Translations under genes and position numbers: made by a program
Shown here: piece after piece, positions 26,386 through 39,146 of the stretch
Layout of the letters: every line of letters begins with the position of its first letter
How positions within the stretch are numbered: position 1 is the first letter of the stretch
Notes under the pieces: model-generated
Database searches by the model: none
The model's input: only the letters and a program-made list of their open reading frames with translations
Told to the model about the DNA's origin: nothing
NCBI GenBank assembly: GCA_018389105.1
Contig: JACATO010000592.1
Coordinates: 248,001 to 312,000 of the forward strand
Direction of reading: 5' to 3'
From: Nautilus pompilius
Taxonomy: Eukaryota > Mollusca > Cephalopoda > Nautilida > Nautilidae
DNA: 64,000 bases

Positions 26386-27529
26386 TTTAATACTCTGTTT
26401 TGTGATGTACTATATTTTTTAGAATAGAGAAATGTCAATAACATTTTGCTCATAGCAGTAGGCTTTCTTTGTGATTTTCCAAACTTGGTGTCTCAAGACA
26501 CTCATTATATAGAGTCTCCTATTCCAAAGCTGCTTGTGTGGCCACTCAGCCAATCTCTCTCCACAGGTGGCCTTTCATCATGAGGATTTATCAGGTGCCA
26601 TTGTACTAATAACTATACTCATCTTTGTTGTTATCAAGAGGAAGCACTCTGTCTTACTGCCATTGTTTCCAACTGAAACTTATCTGAGATGCTACCTGTT
26701 TGTTCAGAACTCATTAATTTGCATTCTTGAAGAACCAGACTCTAATCCTCACTTGTCATGTCTGATGATAATCTTAGATTTGCAGAAGAGCATTTCTCAC
26801 ATCATGTGATCTCTGTCAGCCCTTTATTAGGTCAAATGAAACATTTGACTTCTTAGGTGATTGTCAGTCTCTGCTCAAAAGAAAAGCCTCACCCAGGCCT
26901 TTTTTTTTTACCTAGAAAGTTATGTGGATTAATATAATTATAGGTGGAAAAACAGCAGATACAACATTTTGGTTACCACCTGTTGTACCTGTCATGAAAA
27001 AAAAAATGGAAAACTAGTTTTTGTTAGCTGCATTCATTGTTTATTTTTAATATTGCAGCATATTTAAATGTGTGACCAATTTAATTTCTGTTATTTTTTA
27101 GAAATTTTATCTTCTAACCAGTACATAGTGCTGTTAAATAATCGTTATCAATTGAAAATGGTGCTTGCTGTTCCTTTCACAACAAATCTTATGCCCGAAT
27201 TGTTTATGATGGTGTTACTCGCTTCTCATCTGCTCCTGCGCTCCAGTGGCAAAGGGGTTCAATAACTACTGGGCTGCTGAACCCCACCAGTTGAACTGGC
27301 CTGCCAAACAAATGCAGATAAGTAATATTTCTGAGTCCTTTTACCAGTTGGCCAGTTCTGACCAACATTACGCATTCTGCTTTCTCATGCTCAGAATACC
27401 CCACATTTAATAAATTTAATAATTTTAAATTTACCTTTATTAGAATTTTACCAGCTAAGAAGAACAGATAACTGTGCAAAAACTAATAAATCTAAAAATG
27501 GAGTTTTCAGTTTTTAATATTTAATACTG
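26386..27529. other. noncoding, with a small inverted-repeat cluster
   Basis: GGGGTTCA...TGAACCCC arms occur at 27254-27285, and CCAGTTGAACTGG at 27289-27301. No gene recognised. Confidence 0.45.
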
Positions 27530-27600
27530 TGGGTGTTCAAAGGAAACTTGAGGCTGGATACCATTACACTGACTCTTTTTCAGCCAGGTTTTATATTTTC
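27530..27600. mobile_element. short palindromic hairpin element, copy 2
   Basis: The left arm GTGTTCAAAGGAAACTTGAG, then GCTGGATACCATTA as in copy 1, faces the right arm CAGCCAGGTTTTATATTTT. The outer part of the right arm is degraded. Confidence 0.6.
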
Positions 27601-27859
27601 TTTACAATTATTTGAGTTCCAAATTTAAAATAATTTATGTATTATTTGTTGAAAAATTTTCAGTAAAATTGCAATTTTTTGAAAGTTAATGTAGCCTTAG
27701 TTGAGAGGTTAGTTTTTTTCAAATACTCCCAAAGATAGTAAGTATATTTAACAAAAAACCGATAATGAATTCTGTTAACTCTTGAAAATATTCCCTTATT
27801 TGTATTTATATAAGTTCAAAATTAGTGTACAACAGAAACCTTAATTGAGATCCTAATTA

Positions 27860-28345
27860 CAGGTCGAGAATCCCTTATCTGAAATTCTGAAAACTGAAAA
27901 GCTCCAAAATCCAAAATATTTTTGGAGCGGCTTCAGTGGAAAATTCCAGAAGGTTCTTGCAATGTTTTTGGGTGATGTGCGGGTCCTGACGTACGCTCGC
28001 TACTCACCGTAATTTCTGTGCCTTGTTGTTGGTATGAATATACTCTGAAAATGTCGAAAAGGCCTGCAAATACCCCTACAGTACCGGTAGGCCATCTGTA
28101 GTGACAGCTTACCTCTCTGATGGTTAAATGTACAAAATTATTTTAAAATATTGCATAAAACTACCTGCAGGATACATGTATCCATATGCAGTTATAATGG
28201 TGTAAATGAACTTGTGTCCAGTCCCCACTCCCCAGAGGGTTAGCTACCAAATTGTGCCGGTATATCTATATTCCAAAATCGAAAAAATTCCTGCATCTGA
28301 AACAAATTCAGCCTCAAGGATTTTGGATAAGGGTTTCTCAACCTG
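27860..28345 (+). mobile_element. pogo/Tigger-type MITE, 486 bp
   Basis: The left end CAGGTCGAGAATCCCTTATC and the inverted right end CAGGTTGAGAAACCCTTATC differ at only two of the first 20 positions. Both are flanked by TA (27858-27859 and 28346-28347). Similarity continues inward (TGAAAT versus CAAAAT). These ends closely resemble the termini I remember for vertebrate Tigger/MER2 elements, of the pogo branch of Tc1/mariner. An ATG at 28051 begins MSKRPANTPTVPVGHL before a stop, plausibly the remnant start of a transposase, so the copy looks like an internal-deletion derivative. The middle has CpGs unlike the flanks. Confidence 0.8.
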
Positions 28346-28391
28346 TATTCGAGAAAATAAAGTGGGTAAAATTAACCAAGAAAAAACTCTT

Positions 28392-28411
28392 TATATATAT
28401 ATATATATATA
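28392..28411. repeat. (TA)n microsatellite
   Basis: Ten TA units. Confidence 0.9.
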
Positions 28412-28889
28412 CTCTCACACATACATACTAAGGAACTATTAGCACTGCCTGCATCATCTGTCATCAGCAAAACACGACTTTAGACTTCCCTCAAAAATTA
28501 ATTTTATCATTTCTTTTTTTGATTTCTCAAAAGTTAAACTAATGAAATTAAAAACTAAGACCATGTTAAAATAAATAAATATTTTTATTAGTATCTGAAG
28601 GGCACATCAAACCATTCAATATTTCTTAGTTTAAAAATTATATGGCATGTTGAAAATAGCTCTATTAATTTTCTAAGATAAACAATTTAAAATATCAACA
28701 TTATTTTGTTTTAAGAAAAAAATGTATAATTTAGACTTAGAACTGCATGCTATTTATCTATTTTTTTAAAGTATTGCTATAAAATTGACTGTTGTTGGAA
28801 GTTGGTTAAGGTGACTGGCATCAGATGTTGTAAAGGAATTTTCTATTCTATTAGCTGTTGCAATTAACTTCCAGTCAGTTTTGGTAACT

Positions 28890-29180
28890 GATAAAACTTG
28901 TGGTCATTTTAAATGATGTATGGTCATTTCAGTCTATATTTATAACACCTGTGATTCTTTTAAGCTATCCATAACATCATATTAACCTTTATGTATAATA
29001 CCCACGGTCACTTTAAATTATCCATAAAACCATTAAACCTATGTTTATAATATGCTTTGCTGTTTAAAAACTGTCAGTAAAACATATTTTAAAGTATCTG
29101 TAATACCAGACTATTGTTTTTCTGTCAGTAACACCCATGGTTCTTTTAAATTATGTCTCTACCATTTTAATCTACTCTGC
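28890..29180. repeat. degenerate 53-bp tandem repeat, five to six units
   Basis: Units begin near 28890, 28942, 28995, 29047, 29100 (short) and 29128. Each runs roughly ATAAYACCCATGGTC, then ACTTTTAAATTATC, then CATAAAACCATTTTAA, then CYTATGTTT. Spacings are 52, 53, 52 and 53 bp, followed by a 28-bp partial unit. The units have diverged a lot, so it is an old minisatellite. Confidence 0.75.
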
Positions 29181-30069
29181 ATCTAAAACAATCAGAGGAA
29201 CAGACTGACTAGTTTGTGGTGGATTCCTGTATTTACTTCCTTAAAAAGACTGCAGTTTTAGCTAATCTAGTATGGTAAAAGACCTTAGCAATACCTCAGG
29301 CTATCATGCGAGGAGAAAGGGAAGGGTGGAGCAAATGTTGCTATATCAGTCATCTTACCTACAAAAGGTTCCAGAGCTGTAGGGCACTGACAGCTGTCTG
29401 GGCTGCTACACAAGATACGGTTGGCGACGATCTTCAAATAAAATGTTGACCCTAAAATGGAATTTCATTTGTTGAGTCAAACACTTGCAATTTCTTTGTT
29501 CTTTTTCTATGAAGTGATGAAAGGAAGGAAAACAAAGAAGTCAATATACATATTAACAAGCTAAAGTATTAACACAGACACTTTGTCCTTACACACCAGT
29601 GGTAAAGTTTTCATGTATTTGATAAAAACTGCTTGCAGTCAAATGTTTTCTTAAGTTTGTTAGCCTGCTCTGTCTGTTGGTGATCTAATGGGAAGTAAAT
29701 CTCTTAGTTCCTTTTAGCTAATACAGTAGCATATCGCTGAAGATCTGTTTTTGCGCATTATTGTTAGATTGATGGCATAAAAGATAAAGCAGAAACGCAC
29801 CTACATGTTATTTGTGAGCTTCATCTAAGCACTTGTATAATGCTTGGTTCTGACCCTTTTCAAAGTGTATCCTTGCCCTTTCTTATTCTTATTTTTAATC
29901 TTTGAGTTAGTTATTTTGTTGCTTTAAAAAATGAAAGAAAGAACAACAAACTAAAAACTGGCAAATCTTGTGCACTAAAAAAAAAAAAAAAATTGGTAGG
30001 GAAACTTAGTGATGATAGTTGTGTTTCTGAAACATTCATTTATTCATGTACTTGTTTGTCTTGTTTTTT
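29181..30069. other. noncoding stretch
   Basis: No feature recognised beyond an A15 tract near 29978-29992. Confidence 0.5.
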
Positions 30070-30440
30070 CTGACATTCACTGCTAGCAGACATGCTGTGG
30101 GATTGTAAGTCAGTCGAGAGTCTTTTACTTTGAAGCATGTAGGTGAAGGAGTGGAAATAGGAGCCATGGTGTCTACAGCTCATGATAAGCATTACCATCC
30201 CCCAGAACTGACTCACTGTCACAGGCCAATTGGAGTGGAGTTGGAGTTGACCACCATGTGTACGTTTTTGTTGTGTCTTGCCAGCCTGAGAACTGATAAC
30301 ATAACCATGACCTGCTGAGTTGCAGAGACCTGCCAGCAATCTGACAGTTAAAATCACAGCTCTTTCCACTGTGGCTGGAGAAACCAGGATAAAGGGTAGG
30401 CCAGGTACTGCGCAGCTAAACTCTTATCTACTGGGCCAAA
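30070..30440 (-). mobile_element. possible tRNA-derived SINE
   Basis: This GC-richer block reads on the minus strand from about 30440 as TGGCCCAGTAGATAAGAG, close to an RNA polymerase III A box (TGGCNNAGTNGG). A weak B-box-like GGTTTCTCC follows about 50 nt downstream. The body is unfamiliar. The 109-codon frame over it looks like a by-product. Confidence 0.35.
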
Positions 30441-33400
30441 GAGAATCAAGAATTAGAAAGCTACATTTCCACACTGTTTGACAGATGCCGCACCATATCT
30501 CTGTGGGTGTTTCTTCACTGACAAGATTGTCCAAGAAATGCCCTAACAGATGAGTTCCGTTATCTCTGTAATAACAAATATTGCTAATAGTTGCTAATCC
30601 AGATGAAGAAATGCTGATAGTATCTTGGCTGCTTAAGTAAATGGAGGTCAGAAAACATGCATTCGCATCTGAGTTGGAACATTGCTTATTTTAGTGGCTC
30701 CTTTCTCAATGCCAGTGTTTTCTGTTCTTCCTACACTGCAAATGGTTTCTAAAATGAGTAGATTTTTGACAAGGTGGAAACTATATCAGATATAATAGAT
30801 TAATCCAAATGTGATACTGACCCAGAGTGACATGATTGAGGATTTTGACATTAAGGGTGTTTTTTTTTTTGTTTTTGTTTTTGGCTTGGGGGCAGGCAAC
30901 ATTAGTTAATTGCACCCTAGCCAAGAATGGTGATGCTAATGAAGATATGCCTCCATCATCATCTCTCCTAAGCAGCATCGCCTTGGGCCATGCTGATAAA
31001 TGGTTGTGCTTGGTCACAACTGAACATCAGCAACATTTGTTGTGACACCATATTGATTCTAGAGACACCGATCTTTAGTTTGCTCAGTAGTGGGGCATTG
31101 GAATTTACTCTCTGACAAGAGAAATCCTAATATGATGGAATATTTATATTTTAAAACCAATTTTTAATGATCTGCTAAAATGTGGATATTTATTTTAATG
31201 CCACCTTTTATTGAAGCACTCCATACACCATCATCTAAATTGCTCTTGGTGCATGAACTTAATTGGTATGGTGCACTGTTTTTTTCTTTTGATTTTTAAT
31301 GGTAGCTACGGTGTACCCACCCACTTGGTGATTGGTTCAGGCTAAGTTTGCTATTTGCTGGTGCTTTTGTTCTACCTGCTAGTATAGGCTTTACTCTGGG
31401 TCCTGAAATTTGCTCTGTTTCAGCCTGATGGTATGGCTTGCTTTACCCTGGGTTCTCTAGCTGCTGAGAGTTTCTTACATTTGGACAGCTGAAGTTGGCA
31501 TGTATCCCACCTGCCATTTGCTTCTGCTACCATGTAAGTCTTTTCCTCTCTCATCTACCAGTTAAGGTTTCAGGTCCAGCCATTAGCTAACTCTCAATAT
31601 ACAGAAACAACAGTGTAAGTGTTAATATTTAATATTATAAATGTAATTTTAGTGTAAATATTAAAAGATAAGAGCCCCTGTTAATCAGAATCACATTGCT
31701 GATGCTAGATTCATGTATTACAGATGTATGCTTTTAAAAAATTCTGATAATTAAAGGTAACTAAACAATCTAAATCTTTATTTTAGACAGTAAACAAATC
31801 TAAAATCAAGGTAGACTGACTGCTCTTTATGTACACACGTAACTAAATAACAGAAAGTTGATTTTTAATCATGTAAGGAGCACATGATGTGCATGTTTAC
31901 TCTGGAGTAAACATCATCTTTATGTGCTACGTACCTACCATTAGATATGATGGATAGTAAATACCTCTCAAATACCATGGATAGATGGTCTTTTTGACAG
32001 TAATTATTAAAGAGGAAGCTTCTTTCTTCCATTGCACCCATAGGTTTGGTGTACTTTGCTTTGAGCAAGTCTGCTTGTCTAAATACTTTATCAGGGGATG
32101 TACGCACAATATGCATTTAAAATGTAAGTATGTTGAGATCTTGTGATGCTTATAAATTAATTTTGACACTGTTTATTTAAACTGAACAAGAAGGAAGGAA
32201 CCCCAAAACAGAAAAGTCAAATGGTTAGTGTTTTTTTTTCTTCTTTTTTCTTTTTTTTATATGCAAAAAAGATCTGTTGGGATGATCCCTGAAGGGGTAA
32301 TTGCTCCAAATAATAATAAAAATGGACACAGTTGGTAGTGAGTTATTTATTGTGGAGAATAAAAATTTTTTGAAGCTATTCAGAATACAAAGTGGACTTT
32401 ATAGGCTGCATGGGAGTATTGTTATGGTGTAAATCAAGGTGGAAAATACAAAAAGGGAGACTCAGGAGACCGATTTACTCTATAAAGATGGTTGAAAGAA
32501 GTATATCCTGACAGTCTTGGTGAAAAACAACAAAAGTGGACAGTGGGCTGGTGGCCTGATGCACCAGACAAATTGTTAAAGATGGTGTATGTGACAGTGA
32601 CTGCTTCACATACACTTGTGTCTACAAAAAAATAATACCACAGGATTCCTTGGGGTTTTTTTTAATTTCAAAATAATGTATTTTGAGTATCTGAAAATAA
32701 TGATTCAAGCAAACTATTTGACAGCTTTTTCCATCGGATAAAAGTAAAGTAGATTGCACAGAATTTTACTGGAACTTCATCACCGTCTTCATGATGCAGC
32801 TGATAATGACAGGTAGGTTTTGAACATAACAGTTATGGCTCGTATTACTTAATTACTGAATAATTTTCTCTAAAAAGCGGTGGCAAACAAACCAGCATGA
32901 TAATTAAAAGAAAAGAATCTGTTGGAAATTAGTTGTGTTTTTTTGTTTTTATAAATCTGGAAATCTTGTATTGGCATAACATTTCAGCCTATTCCCAGAG
33001 CCACAAAAAATTTTGTTTGGATTTGGATTTTTTGGAATGATCCACACCTCACATGGATTAGAAAGTTTTATATTAAAGAAATCTAAGTAACCCAGACTTG
33101 ATTTCCATCAATTTGCTTGTGAGAGAGAGAGAGAAAAAAAGTCATTTTAGAACTTGTAGTGTTTATCAGAAAATGGTCATGTTGTTATTTAAAAATTCTC
33201 ACTTATATGTCATCTTGGTTTTTATTTTAAACATATTTTTTTTCTTTACAAATTAGAAAATTGATTTGCCAGATATTATTCATCTTTACCAGGTTTTGTA
33301 TTTTTCTGATTACTTTTACGTATTAAAAAAAAAAATTAATTAGAAATTTCCTACTTTTACATCTTCCTGATTGTATTTAGTTACCAAGTTAAAGGACTTG

Positions 33401-34329
33401 CAAGATATATATATATATATATATATTTTAAATTAATTGTATTATGATACTTATATACATGAATATATAAAACAACAATTAGTAGGAGGAGCAGCCTAGT
33501 AAAAAGGTTCTTGTGTTACCCACAGCTGGCAGTATAGGCTGATTCATAGCAGCAGCAGAACATACTTTCAGTGATAACGTACCAATTTATGCATATTCTT
33601 TGGCAGATGACCTGGCTTCATTATCAGCAGTCTGTCTGCTATTCACAGCGAGTATTGGGAACTAATTCGCTTTGAACAAGATTACTTTTATCATACCAAA
33701 TTTCATTGATGCTCTGGTCTGTGCACAAAGATCACTCCAAATATCCCTGAAATCCAGGGTCAGATTATGCATTTTTTCTTTGACTTACAGCTTCACTTTG
33801 CTCACGTAATAAACATCTTTATCAGGATAAATGATTAAAAAAAAAAAAAAAAGTGGGGGAAGGCATTTCTGATACCAGCCAGGATGCATTTAATTGCAGA
33901 TTATAGGGCTAAATTTAGTTATCACATCCATTAATTTTTATGTTATATTAAGAGAGACTTGTAAAAAGAAAGTGCTTAAAGGTCTCACATCTGGTACAGG
34001 TGAACCAATAAACAGCCATAATTATCTAAAGTTTCTTTTCTCTTTCCTTTTCAGATAAAAAAGAAAAAAAAACCTGAGTAAATATGAAGTAAAAGCTTTA
34101 GAGTGATTTCTATTTTTACTTCTTTCTGAACTGTTACATGTAATTGATAAAAAAAGAGATTGAACTATGAATAATTGTAGTAAGCTCCCTTGAAAAATTG
34201 CAGGTACATTGGCAGGTCAGTTTGACAAAGAGAGCTAATTCTCACCAATATTCACAAGGTTAACCACCTGTATCCGGTAAATCATTTAGTACTTTATGCA
34301 GTGTTTTGGGAGTAGCCTATGTGTCTTCA
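30441..34329. other. AT-rich noncoding stretch
   Basis: There is a (TA)n run at 33405-33426 and poly-A near 33838-33852. No coding or RNA gene recognised. Confidence 0.5.
33405..33426. repeat. (TA)n microsatellite
   Basis: Eleven TA units. Confidence 0.9.
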
Positions 34330-34580
34330 GTGTATCTATCATACAATTTATGATTTTAGATTGCTGCAAAGGAATGCTGCTGCAGAAAAAAATTGCTTCA
34401 CTCTTCTAATTATCTTGCCATGCTTAATTTACACAACAGACATTAGATAACATTTTCCAGCAGGTGTTTATTATGTTTAAAGAATCATTTATTAAGCAGG
34501 TGTTGTCTCTCCCAGTGTAAGAGAGATGCGATAACTGCTCAACAGATAATGTCTGTCTGTGTGCAGTAACTTTTGTCATC
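34330..34580. promoter_or_regulatory. candidate conserved noncoding element
   Basis: This is complex, non-repetitive sequence with several transcription-factor-like words close together: CTAATTATC, TGCTTAATTT, GCAGGTG E-box-type cores and ATCATTTATTAA. It has no open frame. The claim rests on visual complexity only. Confidence 0.2.
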
Positions 34581-34716
34581 ATCGTCAGCACATTGTTACC
34601 TTTTAACTAAGTCAAACTTTTGTTAACTGTATTCTGATGTCATTCTAACCATGTAACCGTTGAAGTTTCAGTTTGCATGCTTGATTAGTTTTTCTTAATG
34701 CTTTAATGGTTTTTCT

Positions 34717-34757
34717 AACACACACACACACATGCACACATACACACACATGCACAC
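34717..34757. repeat. (CA)n imperfect microsatellite
   Basis: CA units are interrupted by TG dinucleotides. Confidence 0.85.
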
Positions 34758-35880
34758 TGATAGCCATATTAATATTTTGGGCTTACAAATAAAACAATTC
34801 ATCTAGCATAAAGAATAATATTTTCCATGAATGAGTTTCTATTTGTGACAAAGGCTTGAAAAATAACCTCTCTTTATTTACTGGTATACATCATAAATCA
34901 TGGCCTGATATGCATGTGTACTGATAAATTAGTCTACGTATTAATATAAGGAATATTTTGTTGGTAAGTTTTTAATTATGTCCGCCATAATGGAAATTTA
35001 AACTTGCATTTTCAAACTTCGAAATCAGATCATAAAAATGACTAGCATGGAGTGATTATTCCTTTTAATGTAATTAACCAGTGTGATGGCTACTGTTGGA
35101 GCTTTCTTCCAAATCTTAAGTGATGAATGCCGCAAAGCTGAGCTGTGTTCAAAGTGTTAATACACTTGTGAAACTGCACAACACTGTCAGGGATGCAACT
35201 GAACTGATGGCAGAGGCTAACAGTGAAATGAAAAAAAGGTATGGACTAATTATAGAGAATGAGCAGCCATTTTTGGCCAAGAGAGTGGGCGGAGGAGTGG
35301 AAGAATTCAATAGGCATTCATGATTAGACAGTACCATGGTTACTTAGCAGCATTATCAGAAATTAAAATTATACTGATAACCTAGTAATATTCTGGCATC
35401 TACAAAATAAAAGTGCTAATTTTTTAATAGTCAAGAATGGAGTTATGATTTTGCTGCCAGAATTTTCATTTCCTTCTGAAATCAGTTGGGAAATGTTCCA
35501 GTTTCCATTCTTTAATCCATGCACTGAAGTGATTTGTTCAAAAAACAACCCAATAAAATATGACTGAAATGTCATTCTTGTATCACCAATCGTTGTGATC
35601 ATTTTGATTATCGACTCTGTATGTCTTGCCCATTATGTGTCCACCACAGTTACTGGTGTTGCATTTAAAGTTTGTTTCTCAGTAGTTCTGTTGGATGATT
35701 GGTAGTTTGTTCTCTCTGGATGTGGTCAATTTAACAATGAAGTCTCATCACAGATGTGTGACTATCAGGTCTATTAACACTCACCTGTTGAATGGAGTTA
35801 TTTACCTTCACTGACACCAATCCTTGCATCTGCACAAACTGCTATTTATGTTTCATGTTTTTTTATAGCATCACATTAAT

Positions 35881-35962
35881 ACTAGGGATGTTCAGGTGAA
35901 ACTGCTTGAAATAACATCATCATCAATGTTATCTGGCCAGGTTTTATTTGAATGATCACTAG
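35881..35962. mobile_element. short palindromic hairpin element, copy 3
   Basis: The outermost bases pair: ACTAGGGATGTTCAGGTGAA on the left and, inverted from the right, ACTAGTGATCATTCAAATAA. The inner right arm CTGGCCAGGTTTTATTTGAA gives the family consensus GAAACCTGGC. This copy defines the 82-bp length best. Confidence 0.65.
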
Positions 35963-36216
35963 TATTACTAATAGAAATTCTAGTGGACTGATAACTGAAT
36001 CAAGTGTTAGAAAGATTTAAACATTAAATTTTCACATTTTTCTTTTCTTCAGGTTTCCTAAGGTTAAATTCAAATTTCTGAGTACTACCTGATCTGAGGT
36101 AGGTTCGCACACCTGTAGCAGCATCATTGTATCCATAACTTTTAAAAATATGCTAACTGTGCAATCAATGCATAGTGTTATGGTCAGACATGCTGCATTC
36201 ATTATCCAACTATGTA

Positions 36217-37039
36217 CCATATTTTCCAGGTTATAAGTTGCATTGGTATATAAACCATACCTTTTTTTAAAAAGATCTAGCCAGGTATCCTGCTTCAGCA
36301 AAGCAATGATGGCAGACATTCTATTGATCGTTGTTTGGAATTATCCTTTTCAATGTAGTTATTTATGACAGATTACTTTTAAAAGTACTTTTAAAAGTTT
36401 ATAACTTGAAGAACAATGTTAGAAAAATTGTAAAAATGAAGTTTCAGTGGACAAATATGCTCTATGCAGGTCTTTTGTTTGAGACCTTCAAAGGTAAATT
36501 TTCAAAAACAAAAAGTGTATTATATGTCAATGTTAAAAGTACTGTGCAGGCTTATTTCATCTTATACAAGCTGAATTCTTATAAATAGATTTTTTTTTTC
36601 TAAAATACTTAAAATAAGCTTTTAAAAAATGCTATGTTAATTTCCAGCTGATAATTTGAAAACAAGACTGCATTAAGTTTGAGAGTTATTGTTTTGTTTT
36701 GGTATTTTCTGGTCTGATGTGCCAAAAGCTTGTAAAACTCTATTGTTAAAGAGAAAATTTGAAAAAAAGGTAGACAAGGGCACAGCACTGTGGTGGTCAT
36801 TTTCCCATGTCCAGAGCTATCAGCTCGCTCGTCGATGGTTTGGAACAATATCAGAAAGAATCATAGAAGTAATGTTTTCACGTCAGCCTCATATGAACGT
36901 GTTTAGGCGATATCAACACTTCAGACCAACTGAGAAACACTTAGCAGTTTGTCAACCAATAATTCTATCCACATGAGCTGAACTAGAATATCAGGGGAAC
37001 AGGTTCAATTTTCAGTGGCTTAGAATCTGAAAAATATGG
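36217..37039. mobile_element. TA-flanked DNA transposon remnant, 823 bp, pogo-like ends
   Basis: The left end CCATATTTTCCAGGTTATAA and the inverted right end CCATATTTTTCAGATTCTAA match at 17 of 20 positions. TA lies outside both ends (36215-36216 and 37040-37041). Ends of the type CCATATTTTCCGG-x-TATAAG are familiar to me from pogo-like elements in fish and invertebrates; that is recall. The interior has an 85-codon plus frame (36331-36588) and a 95-codon plus frame (36689-36976) in which I see no transposase motif, so it is probably a non-autonomous or heavily decayed copy. Confidence 0.6.
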
Positions 37040-37041
37040 TA

Positions 37042-38685
37042 GTCAGGGAGCTATAGCAACTATAAACATAGTTTTTTTGTGTGGGGGGCCTTTCAAAAGA
37101 AATTATTTTAAAAATATCTATTTTTTTGGTTGAGTTCTGATTTCTCTCTCTTGTTTTGTTTGCATACATACACAGAAAGTCGAATATTAATTCAGAGAGA
37201 AATTGCATTAAAAGTATCTACAAATAGTACTCATGTGATTTTTATTAATTTATATGTGAAATTTTCATTTTATTACTTTTAAAACAATTTAATTATTTTA
37301 TTGATTTTTTAATGTTTTGTTATTGCCATGCAGATTGCCAGAATACCTAACCCACATTTAATTCTATAAATATTCATAATGAATCACATTGGCCACAGCA
37401 ATGTTTGAAGACAGAATTGCCAACTCTAATATGTTGTATGCGTATTGTAGAATAAGAGAAGAAAAATGTTAACAATTTCCCTGAAGAACTATAAAAATAA
37501 ATAACTGGTTTAGATATCTTTTTCCCAATCACTCATGCTCTGAAAAAAGTCCAATTGTCTTGACTGGGTATCCAATCTATCTTACATAAATGGTGATAGC
37601 TCCTTGTTCATTGTCTGCAACTATTGCATACCTGTCATCATAAATTGCATAAAAGATAACACCCCCCCACTAAATGTTAGTTTACAATAATTGGCTTCTG
37701 GGTTTAATGAGATTTTTTTTAGATTGAAATTCATCATACAAGATTGTTTGTTTGTTTTCTTTTTTAAAGAAGGAAAATCAAAATGGATTAACATTTGAAA
37801 TCATTGAAATGTAAAAACTCAACCAGGTTTACTGGATTGTATTTTTTGGCTTTGTTTGGATATAATTTTTTCTTTTTATTTTGGTGTACAGAAATTTAAA
37901 GAACAGCAACCTTAAAGAAATTAGAGAAATTTTTTTGGAGAAAGCTGGCAACTTATAATTGTGTTAAAGTTTTGGTACAGTAATATATATGAGTGTGTGT
38001 ATATAAAGTTCTTGTCCCATGAAACAATGCTGAGGCCATTGGCATTTCTTCAATGTCCGCCACACAACTTATGGTAGACAATGCAACTTATATTTTTTTA
38101 TATATGCATGTATATAATTTTTACTTTTTTTTACTTTTGCATTGACAAAAACATTTTAAAAATACTACATTTGGAATATTCAAGGCTTTTATTTTTGTTA
38201 TTTGAATCAACAAACTTCGGAGTGGATTTCTATCATCTTTAGTCACTTTACCTCAAGGCTAGATTTGTGTGTCATCTGCTTGTTGCTACTCTTTTCTCAG
38301 ATTTAGTACATTATAGCAACATTTCCATGATCCTTTCTGATCTGTATTCATATTTAAATCATTTTAACAAAGATAGTTATCTCTCGTTTTGCTTATGTCT
38401 ATAAAGGAAGAAGGAAAAAAGTGGGTGGAAGATGATATAATCTGATAGTTTTTAACATTTGCTTGGTTGGTCCATCGTTCAGAATTGTTTATTGAAATAA
38501 CAGTTTATTCAACAAGAGCATTAAATTTGCTATTTTAGAACTACTATTTTTATTTTAATTATTGCAAAGAATAAAAGATGGTATAAGATACTTTAATATC
38601 TTGAAAGCATCCCATTTATTAAGTTAAACTACAGTTTCTTTTTCTTTTTTAGAAGGGGCACTTAATTTAAAAATATTAACTTAGA
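37042..38685. other. AT-rich noncoding stretch
   Basis: Poly-T and short A/T runs only. No feature recognised. Confidence 0.5.
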
Positions 38686-38880
38686 TATTGGCTAGTTTAC
38701 CAGACTGCCAAGGTTGAAGGCACAAGTTTGAATCTCAGTCGTGACCGTCTTAGTTTTCCATACGTCTCCTAGCGTGGTTTCTTCTTGCACTTCACTAGCC
38801 AGCTGCATGGGTTTCCTTTGGGTACTCCAGTTTCATTTCTGAAAATGAAGAATTCCAGTGGGGAATTTTTTTTTTTTTCC
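38686..38880 (+). mobile_element. tRNA-derived SINE
   Basis: The tRNA-like head has an A-box-like TTGGCTAGTTTACCAG and a B-box-like AGTTTGAATCTC, spaced as in tRNA-derived SINEs, and continues as AGTCGTGACCGTC. The central part, GGGTTTCCTTTGGGTACTCC followed by AGTTTCAT, resembles a conserved domain I remember in several animal SINEs. It ends in a T-rich tail at 38868-38879. Confidence 0.65.
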
Positions 38881-39146
38881 TACACTTAGTAGTCATACAA
38901 CCAACTCAATGCATAAACAACATGATCCCTGCCTTCATAACCAATATTGCTAACCAGAACAGCACACAGTGATGACTTATCAATAAATTAAACAAATTCT
39001 TAAGACTGTAGGTGTGTTTAAATGAAAACCTTAGTCTAAGGAAATATTATTATCAGATTTCGTGTCCAGATTACATTTTGTTTAATATTTGCCTCTTGTG
39101 TTCCTTTGAAATAATTTGGATGAGTCTGATAGCAATCTGCTTCCAA

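Noticed and set aside
27230-27305. Inverted GGGGTTCA/TGAACCCC and CCAGTT/AACTGG as a regulatory operator or SINE head
   Set aside because: The arms are short, and the A-box likeness on the minus strand was too weak to call.
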